DNA of 55,191 nucleotides, taken from NCBI GenBank assembly GCA_016303065.1, contig JAEDMJ010000009.1, forward strand, positions 1 through 55,191, written 5' to 3'. This stretch comes from Clostridiales bacterium. Lineage in GTDB: Bacteria; Bacillota; Clostridia; Oscillospirales; QAMX01. The notes beneath the pieces are model-generated. The model saw nothing but the letters and a program-made list of their open reading frames with translations, made no database searches and was not told the DNA's origin. Shown here piece by piece: positions 25,582 through 34,278 of this stretch; the stretch's first letter is position 1, and each line of letters starts with the position of its first letter. The translations under genes and the position numbers were made by a program.

Positions 25582-26082
25582 TCAGAATATAATGGCTTCC
25601 CAAATCAGAAAATAAAGGATCCAGAACAGCGCGATAAGCGAGCCTGTTGCGACGGAACCCCAGATGATCCACCTTACGGCGCGGCGGGTGCCGCGCTGGC
25701 TCTGGGCGCGTTTCTCTTCGGCCTTTGTGTGCTCGGATATGATCTGCCGCCTGGTTTCTTCTGCCGCGGTATCGGCGGCTTCCGGCGAATAGCGGGAAAC
25801 CATCAGGTATCCGGGCTGGCTCACAACAATGGGGGGCGTATAGCGAATGAGGAGGGAATCTCCGTCATTCACTTCGACGGTGGTCTCGGCAAAGCCGATC
25901 ATCGTACCGTAATTGTGGCTCTTGTACATGCGAAGCCGATACTTTCCGGCGGGAAGCTCGGCAAAGCAGTCGGTGGATGCGAGTTTTCCGATATTTCTGC
26001 CGTTTATGTCAAAATAGACCTCGCCGCCCTGGAGAGCCGTTTCTTCGGCGGTGCGGCGGAGAAAGACAAGCTTTGCACTCAT
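25582..26082 (-). CDS. Tail-anchored membrane protein with PEGA-like domain
   Basis: This 166-residue protein has an N-terminal beta-rich region resembling PEGA-type surface domains (GGEVYFDINGRNIGKLASTDCFAELPAGKYRLRMYKSHN ... ETTVEVNDGDSLLIRY). A charged helix follows (residues 110-130), and then one C-terminal transmembrane segment (about residues 138-162, very aromatic). There is no signal peptide, so a cytoplasmic domain with a tail anchor is likely. The ATG overlaps the stop of the upstream zinc-ribbon membrane gene (ATGA at 26079-26082), so the two are translationally coupled. Function unknown. Confidence 0.7.
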   Translation of the reverse strand: MSAKLVFLRRTAEETALQGGEVYFDINGRNIGKLASTDCFAELPAGKYRLRMYKSHNYGTMIGFAETTVEVNDGDSLLIRYTPPIVVSQPGYLMVSRYSPEAADTAAEETRRQIISEHTKAEEKRAQSQRGTRRAVRWIIWGSVATGSLIALFWILYFLIWEAIIF

Positions 26083-27323
26083 GCTTTTTTGCTCTTCTTA
26101 AACGGAGTGTAGATGAGAACGGACAGATGGACGCAAATGAAGCCGAACCTGGAGAAAAGTTCGCTCAGGAGCATAAGAATTGAGAAGGTGAACGAGCGGC
26201 CAAAGCCGTCGATGATTGAGCCGAAATTTCTGAACCAGAAAAAGCAATACGCGATGAAGCAGGCGACCTCTGCCGTCATGGCGGCGATGGAAAGGATGAG
26301 TTTGAGCGGATTTCCGAAAGTTTTTCCCTTCAGAATATAGTAAAGTCCGGACAGCACAAAGAAGACAAAGACAACGATTGTGGCGATCAGGTCGACGCCG
26401 CGGTTGTAGTATGAAAACATAAGCGTTGTCGCGGCGTTAATAAGCGTTGCCGCGGCGTTGATCAGGAGTCCGATGCCAAAGAGAAGCTGGAGGTTTTTGC
26501 GGTGAAGCAGAAGTCCGACAAACATCAGGACAATTCCGACCAGATTGAAGAATCTTAGAACGTAAATGATCGCCGTGGGACTGATCGCCGTGGGCGCGCC
26601 GCCGACTGCAACCCTGGCTCCGCGGGAGATCAGGCTGAGACAAATGGCGCAGAAGGCAAGGGCAACGGCGATGATGGAAACGACGGGCATTTTGCTGCGC
26701 TTGACAGGCGCTTCGGGGGCGGGCGCCGGTGCCGGTGCACAGGCTGCCGGAGCGGAGGCGGCAGGCGCGGCATAGGAAACACTGACGGGGACCTCGCCGG
26801 CAGCGGGAGCTTCGGCGGGGGCGGCATAGGAAACTTTTATTTCGGGCGCGGGTTCGGAGCAAACGGGTTCTGAGGCGGCGGGAGACTCCGCCGGAGAGAC
26901 GGAAGGCTGTGCGCCGAATGCGGCGGCCATAGCTTTCAGGTCATCGAGGGGAAGCTCTTTTCCGACAAGAGCGGATGAAACCTGGGCGTCGCCGGCGTCT
27001 TCGATCTTGACGTATACGGTTTTGATGTCCTTTCCCTGATTTTTCTTGACAAGGGCGTTAACCGCGCCGCCGGTTGTCAGCACGGAATAGGCGGTGGACT
27101 TTGTTCTGCCTGTGAAATCGTCCTGGGTGGCTGACAGGATACAGCCGCATTTGCTGCAGCGGAACATTATTCTGTGGGCGGTGAACTCGAGCTTGTCCTT
27201 GAGCAGCCAGTAGGGATCGTGGGAGCCGCACATGGGGCATGTGGGAAGGTTGGCATTGACGAAGTTCTGTGGAACGCTTCCCACATACCCGTCGCAGCGC
27301 TTGAAACCGTCGGAACTTGACAT
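26079..27323 (-). CDS. Zinc-ribbon membrane protein
   Basis: This 414-residue protein has an N-terminal zinc ribbon (CPMC ... CSKCGC, about residues 23-55). A PH-like or intracellular segment follows (DDFTGRTKSTAYSVLTTGGAVNALVKKNQGKDIKTVYVKIED). The linker of about 100 residues is rich in Ala, Pro and Glu, and five or six transmembrane helices fill the C-terminal half. The frame extends upstream to 27530, but ATG 27323 has AAAGGAG in place and gives a sensible N-terminus. Coupled to the PEGA-like membrane gene. Clostridia often carry such zinc-ribbon membrane proteins of unknown role. The transcript start region is divergent from the Lrp gene. Confidence 0.72.
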   Translation of the reverse strand: MSSSDGFKRCDGYVGSVPQNFVNANLPTCPMCGSHDPYWLLKDKLEFTAHRIMFRCSKCGCILSATQDDFTGRTKSTAYSVLTTGGAVNALVKKNQGKDIKTVYVKIEDAGDAQVSSALVGKELPLDDLKAMAAAFGAQPSVSPAESPAASEPVCSEPAPEIKVSYAAPAEAPAAGEVPVSVSYAAPAASAPAACAPAPAPAPEAPVKRSKMPVVSIIAVALAFCAICLSLISRGARVAVGGAPTAISPTAIIYVLRFFNLVGIVLMFVGLLLHRKNLQLLFGIGLLINAAATLINAATTLMFSYYNRGVDLIATIVVFVFFVLSGLYYILKGKTFGNPLKLILSIAAMTAEVACFIAYCFFWFRNFGSIIDGFGRSFTFSILMLLSELFSRFGFICVHLSVLIYTPFKKSKKA

Positions 27324-27442
27324 TGGAAAAATCTCCTTTTCTGTTGTTTTTGTCTGTCGATTATTATACCATGAAGGGAAAAAAGAGTAAAGCGGTTTTT
27401 GCAGGAAGGAGGCCGCTTTGACGGCAAATATCCGCGGCAGTA

Positions 27443-27471
27443 TTGAAATCCCCCTGGCAATGTGATAAAAT
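27443..27471 (+). promoter_or_regulatory. SigA-type promoter of the Lrp-aminotransferase-ispE unit
   Basis: TTGAAA (27443-27448), a 17-bp spacer, then TAAAAT (27466-27471). It lies 52 bp before the Lrp ATG, in the divergent gap with the zinc-ribbon gene. Confidence 0.6.
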
Positions 27472-27522
27472 ATACAAAACGCAAATGTTCTTGCCGCCGT
27501 TCCGGCGGCGAAAGGGGAAAAT

Positions 27523-28008
27523 ATGAACACTGATAAGCTGCTTATGCTGCTTGAAAAGGACTGTAAGCTCAGCGTCGAACAGCTCTCCGCTCTTCTCAGC
27601 GCTACGGAGGAGGAGACTGCTGAGGCGATCGCCGAACTTGAAAATAACGGAACGATACTCGGATACGGCGCGACGGTGGATTGGGAAAAAACGGAGCGCG
27701 CAATTGTGACCGCTTTGATCGAAGTGAAGGTCGTTCCCCAGAGGGGCGAGGGCTTTGACAGGGTCGCAAGCCGGATATACCAGTATCCCGAGGTCGACAG
27801 CGTTTACCTCATGTCGGGAGGCTTTGATCTCATGGTCATGCTTGTCGGAAAAACGCTCAAGGAGGTTGCGCTCTTCGTCGCCCAGAAGCTTGCAATTTTG
27901 GATTCTGTTTCGGGAACGGCGACCCATTTTGTGCTCAAAAAGTACAAGGACAGGGGAGTTTTGTTCGTCAAGGAAGAAAGGGAGGACAGACGCACGCCGA
28001 TGGTGTGA
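27523..28008 (+). CDS. Lrp/AsnC-family transcriptional regulator
   Basis: This 161-residue protein has an N-terminal winged helix-turn-helix (LLEKDCKLSVEQLSALLSATEEETAEAIAELENNGTILGYGATVDW). It continues with the RAM/AsnC ligand-binding and oligomerisation domain (VTALIEVKV ... VYLMSGGFDLMVMLVGKTLKEVALFVAQKLA). The family senses amino acids and regulates their metabolism. It lies 10 bp before an aminotransferase gene, a common pairing, so it probably regulates that gene or its own operon. GGCGAAAGGGG precedes the ATG. Confidence 0.9.
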   Translation: MNTDKLLMLLEKDCKLSVEQLSALLSATEEETAEAIAELENNGTILGYGATVDWEKTERAIVTALIEVKVVPQRGEGFDRVASRIYQYPEVDSVYLMSGGFDLMVMLVGKTLKEVALFVAQKLAILDSVSGTATHFVLKKYKDRGVLFVKEEREDRRTPMV

Positions 28009-28018
28009 GTCTTAGCAT

Positions 28019-29182
28019 ATGAGCATAAGTGAAAAAATGAACAGGACCGCCGTCGGTCTGAAGCCGTCGGGAATAAGACGGTTCTTTGACCTGGCTTACA
28101 CGATGGAGAATGTGGTGAGCCTCGGAATCGGCGAACCGGACTTTGTGACCCCGTGGCACATCCGCGACGCGGGCATATACTCCCTTGAAAAGGGCATAAC
28201 CGCATACACGCCGAACAGGGGGCTTCCGGATCTTCAGCGGGCGGTGAGCGCTTATCTTAACCGCAGGTTTGAGCTTGAATATTCGCCGGACGAGGTGCTC
28301 GTCACCGTCGGAGGCAGCGAGGCCATCGACCTTGCCGTGCGCGCTTTTGTTGAACCAGGGGACGAGGTCATAATTCCGGAGCCGAGCTTTGTGTGCTATG
28401 ACCCGATAACCCGTCTTGCCGGAGGAGTTCCTGTGGCGCTGCCCACCCTTCCGGAGGACGAGTTCCGCATAAACCCGGCTCTTTTGGAGGAAAAAATCAC
28501 CGATAAAACCAAGGTTTTGATGCTTCCGTTTCCGAACAACCCCACGGGAGCCGTAATGCGTGAAGAACACCTTAAGCCGATTGCCGAGCTTTGTGTGAAG
28601 CACGACCTGGTCGTTATCTCCGACGAGATTTACGGCGAGCTTACATACGGCGACAGAAAGCATTTTTCAATCGCTCTGCTTCCGGGAATGAGGGAGAGAA
28701 CGGTAATTGTTTCCGGTCTTTCCAAGAGCCACGCGATGACGGGCTGGAGAATCGGATACGCCGTCGCCCCGGCCGAGGCGGTCAGGCTCATGACGAAGAT
28801 TCACCAGTTTGCCATAATGTCCGCCCCGACGACGAGCCAGTATGCCGCGATCGAAGCGCTTGAGGCGGGGGACGAGGATATCGCCGAAATGCGCGAGGAG
28901 TACGACGGACGGAGAAAATATATGCTTGAAGGCTTCAGAAAAATGGGACTTCCCTGCTTTGAGCCCCAGGGCGCGTTTTATATGTTCCCGGATATCAGAA
29001 GCACGGGAATGTCGAGCGAGGAATTCTGCGAAAAGCTTTTGAGGCAACAGCACGTCGCCGTCATTCCCGGAGACGCTTTCGGCTCGGCGGGGGACGGGTT
29101 TGTCCGCTGTTCCTACTGCTATTCCATACAGGCCATCGGAACCGCTCTCGAGGGAATAGATCGTTTCATAAGGAGTCTTTAA
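28019..29182 (+). CDS. Class I/II pyridoxal-phosphate aminotransferase
   Basis: This 387-residue fold-type I aminotransferase resembles aspartate/alanine-type transaminases (PatA/AspB group). Motifs: SLGIGEPDFVTPWHI, YTPNRGLPDLQRAV, VTVGGSEAIDLAVRAF, FPNNPTGAVMREEHL, SDEIYGELTY and the PLP-lysine site VSGLSKSHAMTGWRIGY. The C-terminal substrate carboxylate-binding Arg is in GFVRCSYCYS. The exact amino donor cannot be read from sequence. It follows the Lrp regulator by 10 bp and precedes ispE by 1 bp. Confidence 0.92.
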   Translation: MSISEKMNRTAVGLKPSGIRRFFDLAYTMENVVSLGIGEPDFVTPWHIRDAGIYSLEKGITAYTPNRGLPDLQRAVSAYLNRRFELEYSPDEVLVTVGGSEAIDLAVRAFVEPGDEVIIPEPSFVCYDPITRLAGGVPVALPTLPEDEFRINPALLEEKITDKTKVLMLPFPNNPTGAVMREEHLKPIAELCVKHDLVVISDEIYGELTYGDRKHFSIALLPGMRERTVIVSGLSKSHAMTGWRIGYAVAPAEAVRLMTKIHQFAIMSAPTTSQYAAIEALEAGDEDIAEMREEYDGRRKYMLEGFRKMGLPCFEPQGAFYMFPDIRSTGMSSEEFCEKLLRQQHVAVIPGDAFGSAGDGFVRCSYCYSIQAIGTALEGIDRFIRSL

Positions 29183-29183
29183 G

Positions 29184-30038
29184 ATGCTGACTGTTCCGGC
29201 TTTTGCGAAGATAAATCTCACTCTTGACGTCACGGGCGTCAGGGAGGACGGATATCACCTTCTTCGTTCGGTTATGCACACGGTCAGGCTTTCGGATCTT
29301 CTGACTGTGAGCGCCGAAGATGCGAAGGAGACTTCGATCTGCATTTTTACCGACAAAAGCTATATTCCGACTGACGGAAAAAACACGATGTACAAGGCGG
29401 CCGAGGCGTTTTGTTCCGCTCTCGGCCGTCCGCTGCGTATTGACATAAAAACGGAAAAGTATATCCCGGTCGGAGCGGGCCTTGGCGGAGGGAGCAGCGA
29501 CGCTGCCGCTTTGCTGAGGGCTCTGAACCGCCTGACGGGGGCGGGGTTCAGCCGAAAAAAGCTCTGCGAGATCGGGCTGAGCGTCGGCGCGGATGTGCCG
29601 TACTGCATTTTCGGGGGCACAGCCGTTGTGGAAGGCATCGGAGAGATCGTCCGGCCGCTTCCGGCGCTTCCGGCATGGCCGCTGCTGATTTGCAAGCCGC
29701 GGGGCGGCGCTTCGACTCCGCAGGTTTACAGGGAATTTGACCGGCTGGGCGTCGGCGCAGACCGCCCGGACAACAGTGCTGCGGAGAGCTTTGTGCGCCG
29801 GGGAGACGTCCGCGGTTTGGCGGGTCAGTGCAAAAACGTCCTGACGGCTGCGGCCGCGCTCATAAGGCCGGAGATACCGGATATCAGGTCGATGATTTCC
29901 GGCTGCGGCGCGCTTTGCGCGGAGATGAGCGGGAGCGGTTCTGCGGTGTTCGGTATTTTTGACAGTTTTTCGGAAGCAAAAGCTGCGGCCGATAAACTCA
30001 GCCGCAGCATTGACACCGTTATTCTGACAAGCCTCTGA
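29184..30038 (+). CDS. ispE: 4-diphosphocytidyl-2-C-methyl-D-erythritol kinase
   Basis: This 284-residue GHMP kinase catalyses the ATP-dependent step of the non-mevalonate (MEP) isoprenoid pathway. It has the N-terminal AFAKINLTLDVTGVREDGYHLLRSVM motif. The GHMP phosphate loop is PVGAGLGGGSSDAAALLRALN (about residues 95-115), then GADVPYCIFGGTA, and a C-terminal MSGSGSAVFGIF. The length is typical. It is tightly linked to the aminotransferase gene and converges with the SIS-domain gene. Confidence 0.96.
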   Translation: MLTVPAFAKINLTLDVTGVREDGYHLLRSVMHTVRLSDLLTVSAEDAKETSICIFTDKSYIPTDGKNTMYKAAEAFCSALGRPLRIDIKTEKYIPVGAGLGGGSSDAAALLRALNRLTGAGFSRKKLCEIGLSVGADVPYCIFGGTAVVEGIGEIVRPLPALPAWPLLICKPRGGASTPQVYREFDRLGVGADRPDNSAAESFVRRGDVRGLAGQCKNVLTAAAALIRPEIPDIRSMISGCGALCAEMSGSGSAVFGIFDSFSEAKAAADKLSRSIDTVILTSL

Positions 30039-30042
30039 AAAA

Positions 30043-30774
30043 TCAGAGCGGAGGAATGATTCCGGAGTATTTCTTTATGAACGCCTCGTTTATCGCGTCT
30101 CCGCCGTCGATATTGCTGGAGACAAAGGTCTCCGCCGGTTTGCCGTCGGCGCAGGTCAGCTCAAAGATCCGGCAGACGATGGCCTGCATGATCGCCGCGC
30201 CGACTGCGGTGGAGGTGGGACCGAGCGTTTTTCCGCAGACGTCCGTGGAGGCGTCTCCGATCCGCCCGTGGTTGTCGATTACGATGGGGCACACTTCAAA
30301 AAGTCTTTTGCCGTAAGGGTTTCTGGGGGAGGAGGTTTTGCTGTGGGAGATGTTTGTCACCGCTATTGCCTTGGCGCCGACCTCGGCGGCATAGAGCGCG
30401 GCTTCGACGGGAGAACAGTTTCTCCCCGAGTTTGAAAAGATGAACACCGCGTCTCCGGCAGAAACTCCGGAATTTTTCAGCAGTTCGCGGGCAAGCCCCT
30501 CCCTGCGCTCCCATTCGGTGCTTTCGGATGCGCTTTTGTGAAGCATGAGCCTTTCGTCGAATATCGGATAGACTTTCACAAGTCCGCCGGCCCGGTAGAA
30601 TATTTCTTCGGCAAGAATGTGCGCGTGGCCTGTGCCGAAGGTGTAGATGGTTTTGCCGGAACAGAGGGCTTTTGCGGCGGCAGCGGCGGCGGATTCGATG
30701 TTTTCGCGTTCGGCGGAGAAAACCTCATCCATGGTCCTCTGAAGATTTCGGCGGAAGAGATCAACGGAATCCAT
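30043..30774 (-). CDS. SIS-domain sugar-phosphate isomerase-like protein
   Basis: This 243-residue protein has a single SIS domain of the GmhA/UPF0309 type. SGKTIYTFGTGHAHILAEEIFYRAGGLVKVYPIF, DAVFIFSNSGRNCSPVEAALYA and KAIAVTNISHSKTSSPRNPYGKRLFEVCPIVIDNHG contain the phosphosugar-binding Ser/Thr clusters. Such proteins isomerise or sense phosphosugars. Its neighbour across the divergent promoter region is a sialidase-like protein, so a role in amino sugar use is plausible. Substrate not assigned. Confidence 0.85.
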   Translation of the reverse strand: MDSVDLFRRNLQRTMDEVFSAERENIESAAAAAAKALCSGKTIYTFGTGHAHILAEEIFYRAGGLVKVYPIFDERLMLHKSASESTEWERREGLARELLKNSGVSAGDAVFIFSNSGRNCSPVEAALYAAEVGAKAIAVTNISHSKTSSPRNPYGKRLFEVCPIVIDNHGRIGDASTDVCGKTLGPTSTAVGAAIMQAIVCRIFELTCADGKPAETFVSSNIDGGDAINEAFIKKYSGIIPPL

Positions 30775-30831
30775 AACGTAAAATTTCCTTTCGTTTTTTT
30801 ATTATTGAAAAGAAAAATGGGGTGAAAACAA

Positions 30832-31857
30832 GTGAAAAAAATCAAAATTCTGAAGCGTCAGCACATCACTGCACTGGGACAGGAGCCCTTTGAACAGGTT
30901 CATGCTTCGACCGTTGCCGTCTGCGGGGACGGAAGCGTTGCCGCGGCCTGGTTCGGGGGCACAAGAGAGGGGCACGAGGACGTCCGCATATGGTTCTCGA
31001 AGAGAATGGCCGACGGACGCTGGCGCAGACCGGTTGCGCTGAGCGAAGAAAATATGCGCACGGACTGGAATCCGGCGCTTTTGGCACAGGGCGACCGTCT
31101 TACCCTCTTCTACAAGGAGGGACGGGACACAAAGACCTGGCAGACCTTCGTCCGTGTTTCCGGGGACAACGGAGAGACCTGGGGGGACATCCGTATGCTT
31201 GTGCCGGGAGACACTTTCGGACGCGGCCCGGTTAAGAACAAGCCGGTGGTGCTTTCAAACGGGGACATTCTTGCCGGGGCGTCAATTGAAGATTCGCTTG
31301 CAAGATGGGACCTCTTTGTGGATATCTCAGAAGACAACGGAAAAACCTGGACGAAAACGGAGGCGATCCCGTTTCTCAGACCTTATTCCTCAAAGGTGCT
31401 TGCCTCAAGAGAGGAGCTTGAGAAGGGGGCCAACGGCCTCATCCAGCCGACGATTTGGGAAAATCCGGCTCACGACGGCCGCGTCAGCATGTTTGCAAGG
31501 TCTTCGTTTGCTTTCGTATACCGTTCGGATTCGGAGGATTTCGGACGCACCTGGTCCGCGGCGCGTCCCACCGGTATTCCGAACAACAACAGCGGACTTG
31601 ACGCGGTCATGACGGACGGAGGAATTCTGGCGCTCATATACAACCCCGTGGGGTTGAACTGGGGTCCCAGAAGCCCCCTGGCGCTGTCGCTTTCCGAGGA
31701 CAACGGAGAGTCGTTTGTCAGTACGGAGCTTTTGGAGACGGTTCCCGGAGAATTCTCGTATCCGGCTATCACGGCGGTGGGAAACAGGCTTTATATGACC
31801 TATACCTGGAACCGGAGAGTCGTCGCCTTTGTCGAGGCGGAGATCACGGAAGAGTAA
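30832..31857 (+). CDS. Sialidase-like BNR-repeat protein (cytoplasmic)
   Basis: This 341-residue protein folds as a sialidase-type six-bladed beta-propeller (BNR_2, pfam13088). It has an N-terminal VHASTVAVCGDGSVAAAWFGG and several Asp-box motifs S-x-D-x-G-x-T-W (VSGDNGETWGDI, ISEDNGKTWTKT, SEDFGRTWSAAR, SEDNGESF). No signal peptide is visible, so it is probably intracellular and may act on imported oligosaccharides. Other enzymes with this fold are not sialidases, so the substrate is uncertain. The start is GTG at 30832, after a weak AT-rich leader. Divergent from the SIS gene. Confidence 0.82.
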   Translation: MKKIKILKRQHITALGQEPFEQVHASTVAVCGDGSVAAAWFGGTREGHEDVRIWFSKRMADGRWRRPVALSEENMRTDWNPALLAQGDRLTLFYKEGRDTKTWQTFVRVSGDNGETWGDIRMLVPGDTFGRGPVKNKPVVLSNGDILAGASIEDSLARWDLFVDISEDNGKTWTKTEAIPFLRPYSSKVLASREELEKGANGLIQPTIWENPAHDGRVSMFARSSFAFVYRSDSEDFGRTWSAARPTGIPNNNSGLDAVMTDGGILALIYNPVGLNWGPRSPLALSLSEDNGESFVSTELLETVPGEFSYPAITAVGNRLYMTYTWNRRVVAFVEAEITEE

Positions 31858-31873
31858 ACCTCCCGGCATTTGT

Positions 31874-31914
31874 ATCCCGGTCAAATTCGGAAACGAATTT
31901 GACCGGGATTTTTT
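31874..31914. terminator. Terminator between sialidase-like and GH2 genes
   Basis: ATCCCGGTCAAATTCG (31874-31889) pairs with CGAATTTGACCGGGAT (31894-31909) across a GAAA tetraloop, followed by a T-run. Stable 16-bp stem. It serves the plus-strand sialidase gene; the GH2 gene converges on it from the other strand. Confidence 0.88.
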
Positions 31915-31916
31915 GC

Positions 31917-34229
31917 TCAAACGCTTTCAAACCCGCTGACGTCCAAAAGACCTTCTGATTTCAGAAGCGACGAGAGGAGGCGGAGATCGTAGGGGGGCTT
32001 TCCGCAGACATAGTGGTTCACGCCCTGAACCCCGCCGCAGAGCCAGCGTATGACAAGGACGCGGAAACCGCCGCTGTCCGGAATCCGGCAGACCTCTGCC
32101 GAGGCGTTTGCGGGGCATTCAAATTCCCGGCTCAGAAGAACCTCGTGCGTTTGCGCGTCGGTTACCTGAAAAGACAGGCGTACATCACTTCGGAATTCGT
32201 TGGCAAAAACGACGGGAAGCTCTCCGTTCTGCGGTTCTCCGAACATTCCGCAGACGGGCGCGGAGACCCGCCGGATGGTTTTGTAGGCAAGCTTTTTTAC
32301 TCCGTACCAGTCCGTGACCGCGTCGGAGAACTGGGGCCAGCCGTCCACAAGGTTCCACCAGAGAATTCCGGTTCTTCTCCACTTTCCGATCCTGAAGCGC
32401 TCGATAAAGAATTTTTTTGCTTCGGACTGGGAAATCTGGCTTGCAAGGGCAAAGCTTTCAAGGTCGCCGGGAACGCTTCCGAAGAGAACGCCGACCTGGT
32501 CGGACATGAGCTTTATGCGGTAGTCGTAGGGGCCGCGGCCGTCGGCCTCCATCGAGCTGGCGTGGACGAGCCATTCGCGGTCGGAGGAGTCGGGGGTGAG
32601 GTGGTCTTCGGAGATGAAGCGGCGGACGGATTCCGGGGAGGGACAGCCGTGATACCCGGTTTCGCTTGCAAAGTGGGCGACGGAGTTGGTGTAGTAACTG
32701 CCCTTGTAGTAGTCGCGCGGGCCCCAGAGATGGTCCTCGGACAGACTGTTCCTCTTTCCGGCCCGGAAAGCCTCGGGGTCAATGTACGGAGAGCTTGGGA
32801 TGTATTCGCGCCACGGGTCGTGGAGGTGGAGAATATATGGGATCGCAAGCCTTGTCGGAATACTTTTGTTCGGGTCGAGCGTTCCGCCCCAGAGCCAGGA
32901 TTCGTCGCATTCGTTGTCTCCCGCCCAGCAGAAGAGGCTGGCGTGGCCGCGAAGCCTTTTTACGACGCTTTCGGCTTCGGCGGCAAGCATTGCGGCAAAC
33001 TCCGCAGTCTGGGGATATATGGCGCAGCCCATCATGAAATCCTGCCAGACGGCGATGCCGTGTTCGTCGCAGAAGTCGAAAAATTTATCGTCCTCATAGA
33101 CTCCGCCGCCCCAGCAGCGAACCATGTTGCAGCCGGAGTCCCAAAGAAGCTCCAGATCGCGGGAAAGCCTGTCCTTCATCCGTGAGGGGAATGCATCGGT
33201 CGGGACCCAGTTTGTGCCGAGGGCAAAAAACGGTTCGCCGTTTACGATAAAGCGGAATTCCCCCGAGCCCTGACTGTCGGTGTAGGAGGTGCGCTCCAGC
33301 CTGACGGTGCGTATGCCCGTGCGGAGTTTTTGGGTAAACACGACTTCTCCGCGGTAGAGAAGTTCTGCGGTGACGTCGTAAAGCGAGGGGGAGCCGAGGT
33401 TTCTCGGCCACCAGAGCCGGGGCGAAGCAATGCCGAGCCCAACGGTGAACTCCGTGTGCCAAAGCCGGCGCTCGTGGGAAAAATGCGATTCTCCGCAGCT
33501 TCCGTTTATACGCAGCGAATAGTCGTTTATCCTGTCGTGGGAGAGGCTGAGCCGGACATATATGCGAAGGGAGGCATGGTCTTCGGAAGCTTCCCTCGTG
33601 CGTATGTACAGCTCTTCGATGCGGTCGGGAGCGGGAGTGAAGAGCGTGACGTCTTTCCAGATGCCGCCGGAGACAATTCGGGGCATGATGTCCCAGCCGT
33701 ACATATACGCCGCCTTCCGCACGGTCAGGCTGTCAAAGTTATAGGGGAGAGCGCTTTCGGAGGCGGCGCCGGCGGCGCGCTGTCTTGCCTTGAGCACCGC
33801 GGGAGAAATGTGCACGACGAGCTCGTTTTCGCCGGGACGGAGGGAGAGAGCCGGAAATTCATGGGGAATGAACATATTGTCCGAAGTTCCGATCGGACTG
33901 CCGTTGAGAAAAATTTCGGCAGCGGTGTCGATGCCGTCAAAACGGAGAATCTCATTTCCGTTCACTTCTTCGCACGCAAAGCTGCGGCAGTACCAAAGGT
34001 GGGTATATTCCAGTTCATGGGCAAGAAGCGTGTTGTCTCCGAAGAAAAGATCGGGAAGAAGCCCCTCTCGCATGAGATCCAGTTCAAAATTTCCGGGGAC
34101 CTGCGCCGGAATGCGGTTCGGACAGAGCGCAGAGATCTCGTTTTCCGTCTTTGCGGACAAAAGCTCGGGAGGAGAGACTTCGTTTTCGGCGTAATAAAGC
34201 CGCCAGGTTCCGGAAAGTTCCGTCGTCAT
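31917..34229 (-). CDS. Glycoside hydrolase family 2, beta-mannosidase-like
   Basis: This 770-residue cytosolic enzyme has the GH2 layout. The N-terminal sugar-binding jelly roll is ELSGTWRLYYAENEV ... VPGNFELDLMREGLLPDLFFGDN. It resembles beta-mannosidases (IPAQVPG; YTHLWYCRSF). Ig-like domains follow, then the catalytic barrel. The likely acid/base Glu lies in CWAGDNECDESW (about residue 436) and the nucleophile Glu in ASETGYHGCPS (about residue 522). RCWGGGVYEDDKFFDFCDEHGIAVWQDFM is the usual approach to the active site. No signal peptide. ATG 34229 is preferred over the long in-frame extension to 34535, which would overlap the TetM-like gene. Confidence 0.87.
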   Translation of the reverse strand: MTTELSGTWRLYYAENEVSPPELLSAKTENEISALCPNRIPAQVPGNFELDLMREGLLPDLFFGDNTLLAHELEYTHLWYCRSFACEEVNGNEILRFDGIDTAAEIFLNGSPIGTSDNMFIPHEFPALSLRPGENELVVHISPAVLKARQRAAGAASESALPYNFDSLTVRKAAYMYGWDIMPRIVSGGIWKDVTLFTPAPDRIEELYIRTREASEDHASLRIYVRLSLSHDRINDYSLRINGSCGESHFSHERRLWHTEFTVGLGIASPRLWWPRNLGSPSLYDVTAELLYRGEVVFTQKLRTGIRTVRLERTSYTDSQGSGEFRFIVNGEPFFALGTNWVPTDAFPSRMKDRLSRDLELLWDSGCNMVRCWGGGVYEDDKFFDFCDEHGIAVWQDFMMGCAIYPQTAEFAAMLAAEAESVVKRLRGHASLFCWAGDNECDESWLWGGTLDPNKSIPTRLAIPYILHLHDPWREYIPSSPYIDPEAFRAGKRNSLSEDHLWGPRDYYKGSYYTNSVAHFASETGYHGCPSPESVRRFISEDHLTPDSSDREWLVHASSMEADGRGPYDYRIKLMSDQVGVLFGSVPGDLESFALASQISQSEAKKFFIERFRIGKWRRTGILWWNLVDGWPQFSDAVTDWYGVKKLAYKTIRRVSAPVCGMFGEPQNGELPVVFANEFRSDVRLSFQVTDAQTHEVLLSREFECPANASAEVCRIPDSGGFRVLVIRWLCGGVQGVNHYVCGKPPYDLRLLSSLLKSEGLLDVSGFESV

Positions 34230-34278
34230 TGTGCAGATACCTCTTTCATTTCGTTTTTTGTGAGTGTTTTTGTGTGCG

